Below are positions 7,652 through 15,406 of a stretch of DNA of 64,000 nucleotides, piece after piece. The notes below the pieces were generated by a model. It was not told where the DNA came from. It did not search any database and saw only the letters and a program-made list of their open reading frames with translations. The DNA comes from Eubacteriaceae bacterium. Its GTDB lineage: Bacteria > Bacillota > Clostridia > Peptostreptococcales > Anaerovoracaceae. Numbering within the stretch: the stretch's first letter is position 1; every line of letters starts with the position of its first letter. The DNA is taken from NCBI GenBank assembly GCA_902362805.1, contig CABIXY010000002.1:434001-498000 (forward strand). Direction: 5' to 3'. Both the position numbers and the translations under genes were made by a program.

Positions 7652-8671
7652 ATGGAGCAGAAACTATTAGAACAATTGAACCTATGGCATGAGAAGGATG
7701 ATTACCAGAAAATTATCGACACCATTGAAACTATGGAAGAGCACGACTATGATTCTATCTGCCATCTGGCAAGAGCATATAATAACCGTGGCGAAATAGG
7801 TGATTATGATAGAGCCATTGAACTTTTACAGATGGTGAGTGATATGGGACAGGAGGACCCTCTTTGGCATTTCCGAATGGGTTATGCCTGCTATTTTGCT
7901 AATCGATTTGATGAAGCTGCCGATGCTTTCCAGCACAGCCTGGAACTTGCGCCAGGTGATGAAGATGCACAGTATTTTTTGAACATATCAAAGGAAGAAA
8001 TGCTCCGTGAACAGGGAATCAATCAGGACGAGTATGAACCAGAGATGTATACAGAAGAAGAGATGGATGCTATAGAAGAACATATTACGAAAAATTTTGG
8101 GGACTATGATAGTGTATTTCACGAAATCATTTCTCCCGACATCCATGTGGATGTCTGCATGATACCGCCGTCAAAAGAACGGAATTATCATGTTTTGGTA
8201 ACCATGGGAATGGGTGCACATTTTATGAATGTGCCAGAGGAATTGGCCGAATACAAGTTAGAGCGGGCAGAACTGGCAATCTGTCTGCCTGCGGACTGGA
8301 ACTTACAAAGTGACGAAGAAAGATGGTATTGGCCGATTAGAATGCTGAAAGTTTTGGCGCGGCTGCCAATATCTGAAGATACCTGGCTTGGATGGGGGCA
8401 CACTGTCGATAATGGGGCTCCCTTTGATGAAAGCACGAAACTCTGTGGATGCATGTTGATTAATCCGGTTAACTTTGAAGAATCTGCCAATATCTGCACT
8501 ATGCCTGATGACAGTGAAGTGAATTTTTATCAAGTCATTCCCCTCTATGATGAAGAAATGGCATATAAAATGGAACATAATGCAGAGGAACTGCTAAACT
8601 TGATGGACGACGATGTTTTAATCATCAATCCAAATAGAATTAATTATTGTAAAAAAACATTATTAAATTAA
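7652..8671 (+). CDS. TPR repeat plus suppressor-of-fused (SUFU) domain protein
   Basis: A 339-residue soluble protein. ATG 7652 is preferred over an upstream in-frame ATG (7613) because GGAGG lies 7 bases before it. Residues 1-130 are TPR-like helices (DYDRAIELLQMVSDMGQEDP, RFDEAADAFQHSLELAPGDE). Residues about 150-335 match the bacterial SUFU domain (SPDIHVDVCMIPPSKERNYHVLVTMGMG, ERWYWPIRMLKVLARLP, TWLGWGHTVDNG, FYQVIPLYDEEM). Bacterial SUFU proteins are often immunity or peptide-binding proteins of unknown partner. It forms a likely operon with the DUF4253 gene upstream. Confidence 0.85.
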   Translation: MEQKLLEQLNLWHEKDDYQKIIDTIETMEEHDYDSICHLARAYNNRGEIGDYDRAIELLQMVSDMGQEDPLWHFRMGYACYFANRFDEAADAFQHSLELAPGDEDAQYFLNISKEEMLREQGINQDEYEPEMYTEEEMDAIEEHITKNFGDYDSVFHEIISPDIHVDVCMIPPSKERNYHVLVTMGMGAHFMNVPEELAEYKLERAELAICLPADWNLQSDEERWYWPIRMLKVLARLPISEDTWLGWGHTVDNGAPFDESTKLCGCMLINPVNFEESANICTMPDDSEVNFYQVIPLYDEEMAYKMEHNAEELLNLMDDDVLIINPNRINYCKKTLLN

Positions 8672-8747
8672 AAATTCCTATTAATACCTTTCATATTTTT
8701 CGTGCAAAATTAGATAATAACATTAGAAAAAAGAAAGGAGCTTAAAA

Positions 8748-9077
8748 ATGAAAAAGACCAGATTTTTTCTAATGGCTTTATTACTAGTGACAGTTTTAGT
8801 ATTCACAAGCTGCGGAAGCAAAGATGCCAATACTGACGGTATTCCGGACGACAAACAAAATAGTGTCGGCCAGGATATTAAAGATGGCGCAGATGATGTG
8901 AAAGACGGTGTTGAGAATCTCGGTGACGACATCGAGAATGGTGCCCGTGATGCAGCCGATGACATCAAAGATGGCGTTGATAACAACAAAAATAACAATA
9001 ACGTCAAAAATAATGTCAATAACAATGGTGACGTCAGCAAGAATACAGCAGATAATGGAACCAAGTCAACCTTATAG
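8748..9077 (+). CDS. Small lipoprotein with amphipathic Asp/Gly/Lys repeats
   Basis: A 109-residue secreted lipoprotein with signal peptide 1-21 and lipobox VFTSC, so Cys22 is the likely lipidated residue. The mature part contains repeats of the form DIKDGADDVKDGVENLGDD and DIENGARDAADDIKDGVD, then an Asn/Lys-rich tail (NNKNNNNVKNN). The roughly 11-residue periodicity resembles LEA or YtxH-like helices. AAAGGAG precedes the ATG. Function is unknown; an envelope stress or surface role is possible. A terminator follows at 9121. Confidence 0.75.
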   Translation: MKKTRFFLMALLLVTVLVFTSCGSKDANTDGIPDDKQNSVGQDIKDGADDVKDGVENLGDDIENGARDAADDIKDGVDNNKNNNNVKNNVNNNGDVSKNTADNGTKSTL

Positions 9078-9120
9078 TAATAATTTCATGGAAGCTGTCT
9101 CAAGTGCGAAGACGGCGCAA

Positions 9121-9150
9121 AACGCAGGCAGATTTTGTCTGCGTTTTTTC
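9121..9150 (+). terminator. Terminator after the lipoprotein gene
   Basis: AACGCAGGC / GTCTGCGTT (9 bp, one G-T pair, 7-base loop) followed by a T-run. Confidence 0.8.
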
Positions 9151-9200
9151 ATCTATTAATTCTTGTGGTAAATCTGGCCATTTTAGTTTACAATAGAGAT

Positions 9201-11153
9201 ATGAGAAAGAAAAAAACAAAGATAAAAAATGAGAAAGCAATAGGCGTATTAGACAAGAACAAAGCGGGGTTTGGCTTTGTAAGGCAGGAAGAAGGGGGAG
9301 ACATATTTATTGCGAAGAGCAACTTGGCAGGCGCTATGCATGGCGATACTGTAGAAGTTGATCTGCTGCCAAAATACCTGTGGGTGAGAAATAAGGAAGG
9401 CATCATCGACAAGGTAATAGAAAGAGCAAATACGGAAGTCGTGGGAACATTTCAGCGAAACAAAAGATTTGGATTTGTGATTCCTGACGACAAGAGAAAT
9501 ACAGATGATGTATTTGTGAAAAAATCAGATTTTAGAAATGCCCAAAATGGAGATAAGGTTGTCGCAAAGATTACCAAGTATCCAGAGAAAAATATCAGTG
9601 CGGAAGGCAAAATTACCGAAGTGATTTCACGGCTTGGAGAAAGTGGAGGAGAAATCAAATCTTTGATTCGCGCCCACGGACTCCTTGAGACCTTTCCCAG
9701 CAGAGTGAATGCAGAAGCGAAGGCGAGGTCAAAGGAGGCCATCACAGAGGAAGAAATTGAAAAACGCAGGGATCTGCGAGATAAGACGATCATCACCATA
9801 GACGGTGCTTCAGCGAAGGATTTAGATGACGGCGTATCAGTAGAAAAACTGCAGAATGGTAACTTTCTGTTAGGCGTGCATATAGCGGATGTCAGCCATT
9901 ATGTCAAAGCGGACGGATATTTAGACAGAGAGGCACTTAAACGCGGTAACAGCGTTTATCTGATCTCCAGAGTAGTCCCTATGCTGCCCAAGGTATTGTC
10001 TAATGGAATCTGCAGTTTAAATCCGCAGGTTGACCGGCTGACTTTGACTTGTGAAATGGAGATTGATAGGGATGGAATCGTTGTCAATCATGAGATTTAT
10101 GAGAGCATTATAAATTCCAAAGCGAGAATGGTTTATGATGACGTTTCCGATATTTTAGAAAAAGAAGATCGAGCACTGATTGAAAAATACGCTTCCATCT
10201 ACGAGGATCTGCTATTGATGGAGAAATTAGCAGAGATTCTCAGGGAGAAGAGGAAAGAGAAGGGGAGCCTCGATTTTGACTTTGATGAGGCAGAGATTCT
10301 CTTAGACAGTGATGAAATTCCGATAGAAATCGGCATTGAAGAACGGCGTACAGCGAATAGACTCATAGAAGAATTCATGCTGGCTGCCAATCAGACTGTA
10401 GCAGAACATTTCTACTGGATGGAGTATCCTTTTGTCTACCGCGTCCACGAGAAACCAGACACAGAGAAAATCGTAGAACTGAAAGCTTTTTTGGCCGGAT
10501 TTGGAATTAACCTGACCGGAAATCCCGATAACATTCATCCTCGGCTGCTCAACGAAATCTTGCAGCGGGTAGAGGGAAAACCTTATGAGAATATTGTCAG
10601 CACAGTGATGCTCAGATCGATGAAAAAGGCCTTTTACAGCACTGAATGTGCAGGACATTTTGGTCTGGCATTTACCTATTACTGTCATTTCACTTCCCCA
10701 ATCAGGCGTTATCCGGATCTGATGATTCATCGGATTATCAAGGCATCTATCAATGGTGAGGCTACGGAAAAGCTTTTGAAGAAGTTCAGAAAGGATGCAG
10801 AAATTGCAGCAGATACCGCGTCGCTGACAGAGAGGACAGCCCAGGAGATGGAACGAGAAGTGGAGAAAATGAAGAAAGCGCAGTTTATGCAGAGCAAAGT
10901 GGGAGAAATTTTCGAGGGCATTATCAGCGGAGTGACAAACTTCGGCATTTATGTGCAATTACCGAACACCATAGAAGGCATGGTCAGATTGGACAGCCTG
11001 AAAGACGATTTCTATGATTACGAAGAAGGAAAGTATCGAGTCATTGGCAGGCAGACACGCAAAATCTATGCTTTGGGAGACAGAGTAAAGATCGTAGTGC
11101 TGGGAGCCAGTCCGCAAGAGAGACAGATTGACTTTGCCATGATAAAAGAATAG
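9201..11153 (+). CDS. rnr: Ribonuclease R
   Basis: A 650-residue 3'-to-5' exoribonuclease that degrades structured RNA. Two cold-shock OB folds lie at the N-terminus (AGFGFVRQEEGGDIFIAKS and KRFGFVIPDDKRNTDDVFVKKS). A catalytic RNB domain follows, with the metal-binding GASAKDLDDGVSV motif and SPIRRYPDLMIHR. The C-terminus has an S1 domain (GEIFEGIISGVTNFGIYVQL). ATG 9201 fits the family N-terminus; the frame upstream runs through the preceding terminator. There is no Shine-Dalgarno sequence, and TACAAT at 9189-9194 would place transcription start at or next to the ATG, so a leaderless message is possible. The usual neighbours secG and smpB are not here. Confidence 0.93.
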   Translation: MRKKKTKIKNEKAIGVLDKNKAGFGFVRQEEGGDIFIAKSNLAGAMHGDTVEVDLLPKYLWVRNKEGIIDKVIERANTEVVGTFQRNKRFGFVIPDDKRNTDDVFVKKSDFRNAQNGDKVVAKITKYPEKNISAEGKITEVISRLGESGGEIKSLIRAHGLLETFPSRVNAEAKARSKEAITEEEIEKRRDLRDKTIITIDGASAKDLDDGVSVEKLQNGNFLLGVHIADVSHYVKADGYLDREALKRGNSVYLISRVVPMLPKVLSNGICSLNPQVDRLTLTCEMEIDRDGIVVNHEIYESIINSKARMVYDDVSDILEKEDRALIEKYASIYEDLLLMEKLAEILREKRKEKGSLDFDFDEAEILLDSDEIPIEIGIEERRTANRLIEEFMLAANQTVAEHFYWMEYPFVYRVHEKPDTEKIVELKAFLAGFGINLTGNPDNIHPRLLNEILQRVEGKPYENIVSTVMLRSMKKAFYSTECAGHFGLAFTYYCHFTSPIRRYPDLMIHRIIKASINGEATEKLLKKFRKDAEIAADTASLTERTAQEMEREVEKMKKAQFMQSKVGEIFEGIISGVTNFGIYVQLPNTIEGMVRLDSLKDDFYDYEEGKYRVIGRQTRKIYALGDRVKIVVLGASPQERQIDFAMIKE

Positions 11154-11161
11154 GATACTAC

Positions 11162-11187
11162 AAAGGACTGCCATATGGCAGTCCTTT
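11162..11187. terminator. Bidirectional terminator between rnr and the PadR gene
   Basis: A perfect 26-base palindrome, AAAGGACTGCC-ATAT-GGCAGTCCTTT, lies between convergent genes. Confidence 0.85.
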
Positions 11188-11197
11188 ATCATGTAAA

Positions 11198-11557
11198 CTA
11201 ATTTTCTTTCTCTGGTGAAAAATCCATGATTTTATGGATCGCTTCTGTAACTTCAAGATAATCTTCTACTAACTCCTCTAAACGCTTCTCACCGGCTTCC
11301 TCGAGATGATAGTATACGCGTGTCATTCTCTTCCCTACAGTTTTTTTGTAATCGGTGATAAAGTTGTTGTCGATTAGCTTGTACAAAGTCGGGTACATGG
11401 ATCCTTCTGGAATCACCAAAACGCCGTTTGATCGCTGATTGATCAGCTGTGAAAGCTGATAGCCGTAACAGTCCCCTTCTGTTTTCAGCAGATGAAGCAA
11501 CAGCATTTCTACTGACCCTTTCTTAAAATTACTTTTGTTTTTACTTCTTTGTGTCAT
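11198..11557 (-). CDS. PadR-family transcriptional regulator
   Basis: A 119-residue winged-helix repressor. The PadR signature is clear: KGSVEMLLLHLLKTEGDCYGY, then QLINQRSNGVLVIPEGSMYPTL and LIDNNFITDY, followed by the RVYYHLEEAGEKRL wing and a C-terminal dimerisation helix. It has its own promoter (TTGCTT-17-TAATAT). It is divergent from a 31-residue membrane peptide gene, with palindromic sequence in between, so it may control both. PadR regulators usually control neighbouring membrane proteins. The inducer is unknown. Confidence 0.88.
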   Translation of the reverse strand: MTQRSKNKSNFKKGSVEMLLLHLLKTEGDCYGYQLSQLINQRSNGVLVIPEGSMYPTLYKLIDNNFITDYKKTVGKRMTRVYYHLEEAGEKRLEELVEDYLEVTEAIHKIMDFSPEKEN

Positions 11558-11581
11558 ATTGCATCATTCCTTTCTACAGAT

Positions 11582-11610
11582 ATATTAAAACATCTCAAAC
11601 AACAAAGCAA
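11582..11610 (-). promoter_or_regulatory. Promoter of the padR-type gene
   Basis: On the minus strand TTGCTT (11610-11605), 17 bases and TAATAT (11587-11582) lie about 25 bases before the PadR ATG. Confidence 0.55.
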
Positions 11611-11681
11611 TAAGTATTTAACTATATTACGTGATGGATTTGTGAATTTTTTTCCATTGTCAGTGAAATAGACCGGAATAC

Positions 11682-11700
11682 AATTCTTAAGAATTCTTAA
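11682..11700. promoter_or_regulatory. Overlapping AT-rich palindromes in the PadR divergent region
   Basis: AATTCTTAAGAATT (11682-11695) is a perfect 14-base palindrome overlapping AAGAATTCTTAA (11689-11700). They lie 17 bases upstream of the rightward -35 box, in the region between the divergent PadR and small-peptide genes. An operator function is inferred. Confidence 0.45.
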
Positions 11701-11716
11701 TTTTGCCCCAAGGGTA

Positions 11717-11745
11717 TTGACCCTGTCTAGTATTAGTAATATCAT
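11717..11745 (+). promoter_or_regulatory. Promoter of the 31-residue membrane peptide
   Basis: TTGACC (11717-11722), a 17-base spacer and TATCAT (11740-11745) form a strong sigma-A-type promoter about 50 bases before ATG 11796. Confidence 0.65.
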
Positions 11746-11795
11746 GTAAATACAAAAGGGGAAGCTATAGTATACGAACTAGAAAAGGGGTAGAG

Positions 11796-11891
11796 ATGAT
11801 TACAAGAACTATTACAGTGTCTTTAATTGCATTCTTTCTTTTGATTATTGCCATAATCGGGGCAATCGTCATGATTAACAGGGGAAACTAA
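11796..11891 (+). CDS. Small single-span membrane peptide (31 aa)
   Basis: A 31-residue peptide starting MITRTITV and ending MINRGN, with a continuous hydrophobic helix between (LIAFFLLIIAIIGAIVM). The unit is complete: promoter TTGACC-17-TATCAT, a purine-rich AGGGGTAG before the ATG, and a perfect 9-bp terminator directly after. It is divergent from a PadR regulator and convergent with the K+ uptake operon. KdpF is a similarly sized hydrophobic peptide, but I cannot show homology. I consider it a real small membrane protein because of its regulatory frame; its function is unknown. Confidence 0.6.
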   Translation: MITRTITVSLIAFFLLIIAIIGAIVMINRGN

Positions 11892-11920
11892 AATCAATAG
11901 GGGTATGGAGATGAGAGATT

Positions 11921-11950
11921 AGCCGGAAACATTTTCCGGCTCTTCGCTCT
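11921..11950 (+). terminator. Terminator after the small membrane peptide
   Basis: AGCCGGAAA / TTTCCGGCT (9 bp, 3-base loop) followed by CTTCGCTCTTTTT. The T-run is on the plus strand, so it serves the small peptide gene. Confidence 0.75.
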
Positions 11951-11961
11951 TTTTGGGACAT

Positions 11962-12384
11962 TTATTTCTTGGCTGCGATGGCGCCCATGATATCGCCGAC
12001 CTCAGCCAAGAATATTTTCTTTTTGGCCAGATCAGTCAATGAGAGCATACCGACCAGTCTGCCGTTTTCCAACACGGGAAGGCGATGGACCTTCTTTTTT
12101 GAGAAGAGACAGGCGGCATCGTGGACGTTCATTTCTGGCGAGATGGTCACAAGATTTGTTGTCATGATATCTGAGATTTTCGTAAGTTCGACGCTGGCAG
12201 CATCTGCAGTCGATACGCGCATTAAAATGTCCCGATCGGTCACCAGTCCAAGTAAACAGCCTCTGTTATCGCAGATTGGCACGATTCCGATGTTATTTTT
12301 TTTCATCAATGCGGCAGCATCTGAAATAGAAGCATCGGGTTTTAAAAAGCATACGCTGGTCGTCATAAGTTCTTTTACGGTCAT
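11962..12384 (-). CDS. CBS-domain protein
   Basis: A 140-residue protein made of two tandem CBS domains (a Bateman module). The first starts MTVKELMTTSVCFLKPDASISDAA and includes RGCLLGLVTDRDILMR. The second includes IMTTNLVTISPEMNVHDAA and RLVGMLSLTDLAK. Such modules bind adenine nucleotides and act as sensors. It lies downstream of trkH-trkH in the same direction, so it may tune K+ uptake in response to nucleotides; this is inference. Its Shine-Dalgarno sequence lies in the 3' arm of a 10-bp inverted repeat (12391-12423). Confidence 0.88.
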   Translation of the reverse strand: MTVKELMTTSVCFLKPDASISDAAALMKKNNIGIVPICDNRGCLLGLVTDRDILMRVSTADAASVELTKISDIMTTNLVTISPEMNVHDAACLFSKKKVHRLPVLENGRLVGMLSLTDLAKKKIFLAEVGDIMGAIAAKK

Positions 12385-12390
12385 AAAAAT

Positions 12391-12423
12391 AATCCTCCTG
12401 CTTTTATGCTTTACAGGAGGATT
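12391..12423 (-). promoter_or_regulatory. Hairpin containing the Shine-Dalgarno sequence of the CBS gene
   Basis: The perfect 10-bp arms AATCCTCCTG (12391-12400) and CAGGAGGATT (12414-12423) enclose a 13-base loop. Read on the minus strand, the 3' arm is CAGGAGGATT followed by ATTTTT and the ATG, so it contains the ribosome site and also looks like a terminator for the trkH gene before it. Confidence 0.65.
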
Positions 12424-12452
12424 TTAATTATGCGCTGATTTGTTTTAAAATG

Positions 12453-13919
12453 TTATGATCTTGCTCTGTCAGAATTCCAGAAAGATCTGGAGAAGAGCAG
12501 AATGATTGCATAAAGCTCTAATCTTCCCGCCAGCATTAAAGCAGAGGAAAAGAGCTTGCCAAACCAGGAGAAGATGCCGAAATTACCGCCTGCAATATTG
12601 CCAAAGCCAGTACCATTGTTCGTAATAGCCGCTAGCGAGGCCGCCAGTGTCGTCTCCATATCTTGATTTTCCAAGGACAGCACCAGGGAGGAAACGATAT
12701 ATATGGAGAAAAACAACATCAGAAATACGGTGATAGAAGAAGCGCTTTCTGCGCTGACCGGTTTCTTCTGAATCATAACAGGCTTGATTGCATGGGGGTG
12801 AATCCTTTTGTAGATTCCTCTCATAATCAGTTTGAAGTATACGACAAATCGTATGACTTTGATGGAACCGCTGGTAGAATTCCCGCAGCCGCCGATCAGA
12901 AGCAGGACTAGCAATACGATTTTGCAGGCTGTCGGCCATATATTGATATCTGCTATTTCAAAACCTGAAGTGGAGCCAAAGGCTACTGCCTGAACAAAGG
13001 AGTCTCCAAGAGCCTTGAAAAAGGAATGGTATGTGCCAGTTGCAGTCAGGACGATAGCCATGATGACTGAGCCGCCCGTTAAGAGACTCAGATAAGTCCG
13101 AAGCTCCACATTTTTGACGACGCGTTTCCATTTACCAACGGAGATAAAGAAATACATCATGAAATTAACGGACCCTGCGATGGAAAAGAAGGTGAACACG
13201 GACTTTACATAAGGGGTAAAGTTGATTACGACGTCATTGTTCAGGTTATACAGTCCGGCGGTACTGATAGTAGACATCGTATTGATGACGGCTTCAAATG
13301 GTGTCAGGCCGCTGGGCAGCAATAGACATAATTCCAATATCGTCATTGCGATGTAGATTCTGTAGGATAGCTTAGCCGTATCGCTGATTCGTGCAGACAT
13401 TTTCTCAAGATCAGGACCGGGAACTTCCGCCGCCGCCATTTTCTGTCCCTGCACTCCCAGTATTGGGAAGAAGGAAATGGTCAGTAGGAGCAGCCCCATA
13501 CCGCCCAGCCAGTTGGTGATGGCTTTCCAAAGAACCAGAGAACGCGGCATGGCATCGATATTGATTACCCAGGCTCCAGTAGTGGTCCAGCCGGATACAG
13601 ACTCAAAAATACAGTCTACATAAGAATAACCGCATTCTGATAAAGCGTAAGGCATGGTGCCTACCAGGCAGACCAGGAACCAACAGATAAAGGCGACAAA
13701 ATAACCTTCACGGGTTTTGATTTTCAATGTATAGTATCGCAGGTGCTTAAATACGGTCATGCCAAAACAGATACAGCATATGGCAGTAAAGAAAAAGGCT
13801 GACGCCGCCCCCAATTCCTTATAATAGACAGCACAAACCAGGGGCACCAGCATGGCGCACCCCTCAAATAACATGATGACGGATATGGTTCTTAAAATAA
13901 CTCGATGATTATATGTCAT
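12453..13919 (-). CDS. trkH: TrkH-family potassium transporter subunit (second copy)
   Basis: A 488-residue polytopic K+ translocating subunit of the TrkH/KtrB family. Four pore-loop segments carry selectivity-filter glycines (for example SGWTTTGAW, STISTAGLYN, GSTSGFEIAD and TNNGTGFGNI). It lies 11 bases downstream of another trkH of exactly the same length, and both follow trkA. Each may use the same cytoplasmic TrkA gating ring. A paralogue pair suggests different affinity or ion use (K+ or Na+-coupled), which I cannot decide from sequence. Confidence 0.92.
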   Translation of the reverse strand: MTYNHRVILRTISVIMLFEGCAMLVPLVCAVYYKELGAASAFFFTAICCICFGMTVFKHLRYYTLKIKTREGYFVAFICWFLVCLVGTMPYALSECGYSYVDCIFESVSGWTTTGAWVINIDAMPRSLVLWKAITNWLGGMGLLLLTISFFPILGVQGQKMAAAEVPGPDLEKMSARISDTAKLSYRIYIAMTILELCLLLPSGLTPFEAVINTMSTISTAGLYNLNNDVVINFTPYVKSVFTFFSIAGSVNFMMYFFISVGKWKRVVKNVELRTYLSLLTGGSVIMAIVLTATGTYHSFFKALGDSFVQAVAFGSTSGFEIADINIWPTACKIVLLVLLLIGGCGNSTSGSIKVIRFVVYFKLIMRGIYKRIHPHAIKPVMIQKKPVSAESASSITVFLMLFFSIYIVSSLVLSLENQDMETTLAASLAAITNNGTGFGNIAGGNFGIFSWFGKLFSSALMLAGRLELYAIILLFSRSFWNSDRARS

Positions 13920-13930
13920 TTTTCTATTCC

Positions 13931-15397
13931 TTATGATTTATTGGAGTTCCAGTAATGGGGCGAGAACAACATGAAAAATGTGAATAGTTCCAGCCTGCCT
14001 GCAATCATTAACAGCGATAAAATCAGTTTTGAAAACCCGGAAAATTCGCTGAAATTCATGACAGGACCAATGAGTGAGAATCCAGGTCCGATATTTCCCA
14101 GGCAAGTGATAACAGACGAAATGGTCGTCATTAGATCAAATCCGTTAAATGAAATAATAAAAGAACCTGCAAACACTACAAATATATAGAAAAACACAAA
14201 GTTTGCGATATTCGTTGAAACTTCTTGAGGAACTTCTTTTCCTCCCAGTGTCACAGTGACCACCCGTCTTGGGTGCAGCTTCAGGGAGACACCTCTTCGA
14301 ATCAGCTTCAAAGATACTAGAATTCTGATTACTTTTACGCCTCCGCCTGTGGATGAAGAGCACGCACCGACAAGCATCAACAGGAAGATCAGCATCTTGC
14401 TGAAGGTAGGCCAGATGTCGTAATCAGCGGTGGCATAGCCTGTAGTCGTGATGATAGAAGCCACCTGAAAAGTGGAGGTGCGAATTCCTTCTTCCACATC
14501 ATCATAGACTCCTGTGACAAAGAGATCGACGGCAATCAGAGCGGATACAGAAAGTATGATTAAAAGATACAGCTTTAATTCAGAATCCTTCATCATGGAT
14601 TTGAACCCTCTTCTTGCCAGCACAAAATAGAGATTGAAATTGATACCGCAGAGAATCATGAAAATCGTGATTACCCATTGCAGATAGGGGCTTTCGAAGT
14701 GGGCGACGCTGTTTCCATAAGATGAAAAACCACCGGTTCCAACTGTACCAAAGGTGTGGACAAGTGAATCGTAGAAATTCATGCCACCCAAGAGCAGAAG
14801 CAGAGTCTCAAGTATGGTAAAAAACAGATATACTAAATACAGCCGCCGGGCAGTATCAGAAAAACGGGGAGCAATTTTGTCCAGTGTAGGACCGGGTGTT
14901 TCTGCGCTGGCGATAAGTTGACCGCCGACGCCGATAGACGGCAGCAGAGCCATGGCGAAAACGATGATACCCATGCCGCCCAGCCAATGTGTGAAGGAAC
15001 GCCAGAACAGCATAGATTTAGGAAGTGCCTCAATATCGGCAAGGATAGAAGACCCTGTAGTTGAAAATCCGGAACAGGTTTCGAAAAAAGCATCGATATA
15101 ACTTGGAATCGCTCCGGAGAACCAAAGTGGAAATGCACCGATTAAAGAGGCCACCAGCCAGCACAGTGACACAATAAGAAACCCATCTCTGGCCTTTAAT
15201 TTGATCAGAGAAGGGCGAAATAACTTAATTAATATAAATCCTATGACAAAGCAGGGGATGATTGTAAAAACGAAACACCGAAAAGCCAGCATTTCGTGAT
15301 AGACCAAGGCTACGATAAGAGAAGGTATCAGGCAGAGCCCCAGTACCAAAAGCAAAATTCCCATCATCCTTATGACACCATTAAAGTTTACTGTCAT
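13931..15397 (-). CDS. trkH: TrkH-family potassium transporter subunit (first copy)
   Basis: A 488-residue integral membrane K+ channel-like subunit. The four filter regions are CSGFSTTGSS, GTVGTGGFSSYG, ITTTGYATADYD and GNIGPGFSLIG; their conserved glycines line the pore. It is 9 bases downstream of trkA, which encodes the NAD-binding regulatory ring, so it is expressed with it. The filters differ from the second copy, which argues for functional divergence and not a recent duplication. Confidence 0.93.
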   Translation of the reverse strand: MTVNFNGVIRMMGILLLVLGLCLIPSLIVALVYHEMLAFRCFVFTIIPCFVIGFILIKLFRPSLIKLKARDGFLIVSLCWLVASLIGAFPLWFSGAIPSYIDAFFETCSGFSTTGSSILADIEALPKSMLFWRSFTHWLGGMGIIVFAMALLPSIGVGGQLIASAETPGPTLDKIAPRFSDTARRLYLVYLFFTILETLLLLLGGMNFYDSLVHTFGTVGTGGFSSYGNSVAHFESPYLQWVITIFMILCGINFNLYFVLARRGFKSMMKDSELKLYLLIILSVSALIAVDLFVTGVYDDVEEGIRTSTFQVASIITTTGYATADYDIWPTFSKMLIFLLMLVGACSSSTGGGVKVIRILVSLKLIRRGVSLKLHPRRVVTVTLGGKEVPQEVSTNIANFVFFYIFVVFAGSFIISFNGFDLMTTISSVITCLGNIGPGFSLIGPVMNFSEFSGFSKLILSLLMIAGRLELFTFFMLFSPHYWNSNKS

Positions 15398-15406
15398 TTT
15401 AAACTC

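Noticed and set aside
9135..9200. Upstream start extending RNase R
   Set aside because: It would begin within the 3' arm of the preceding terminator and adds residues not typical of RNase R.
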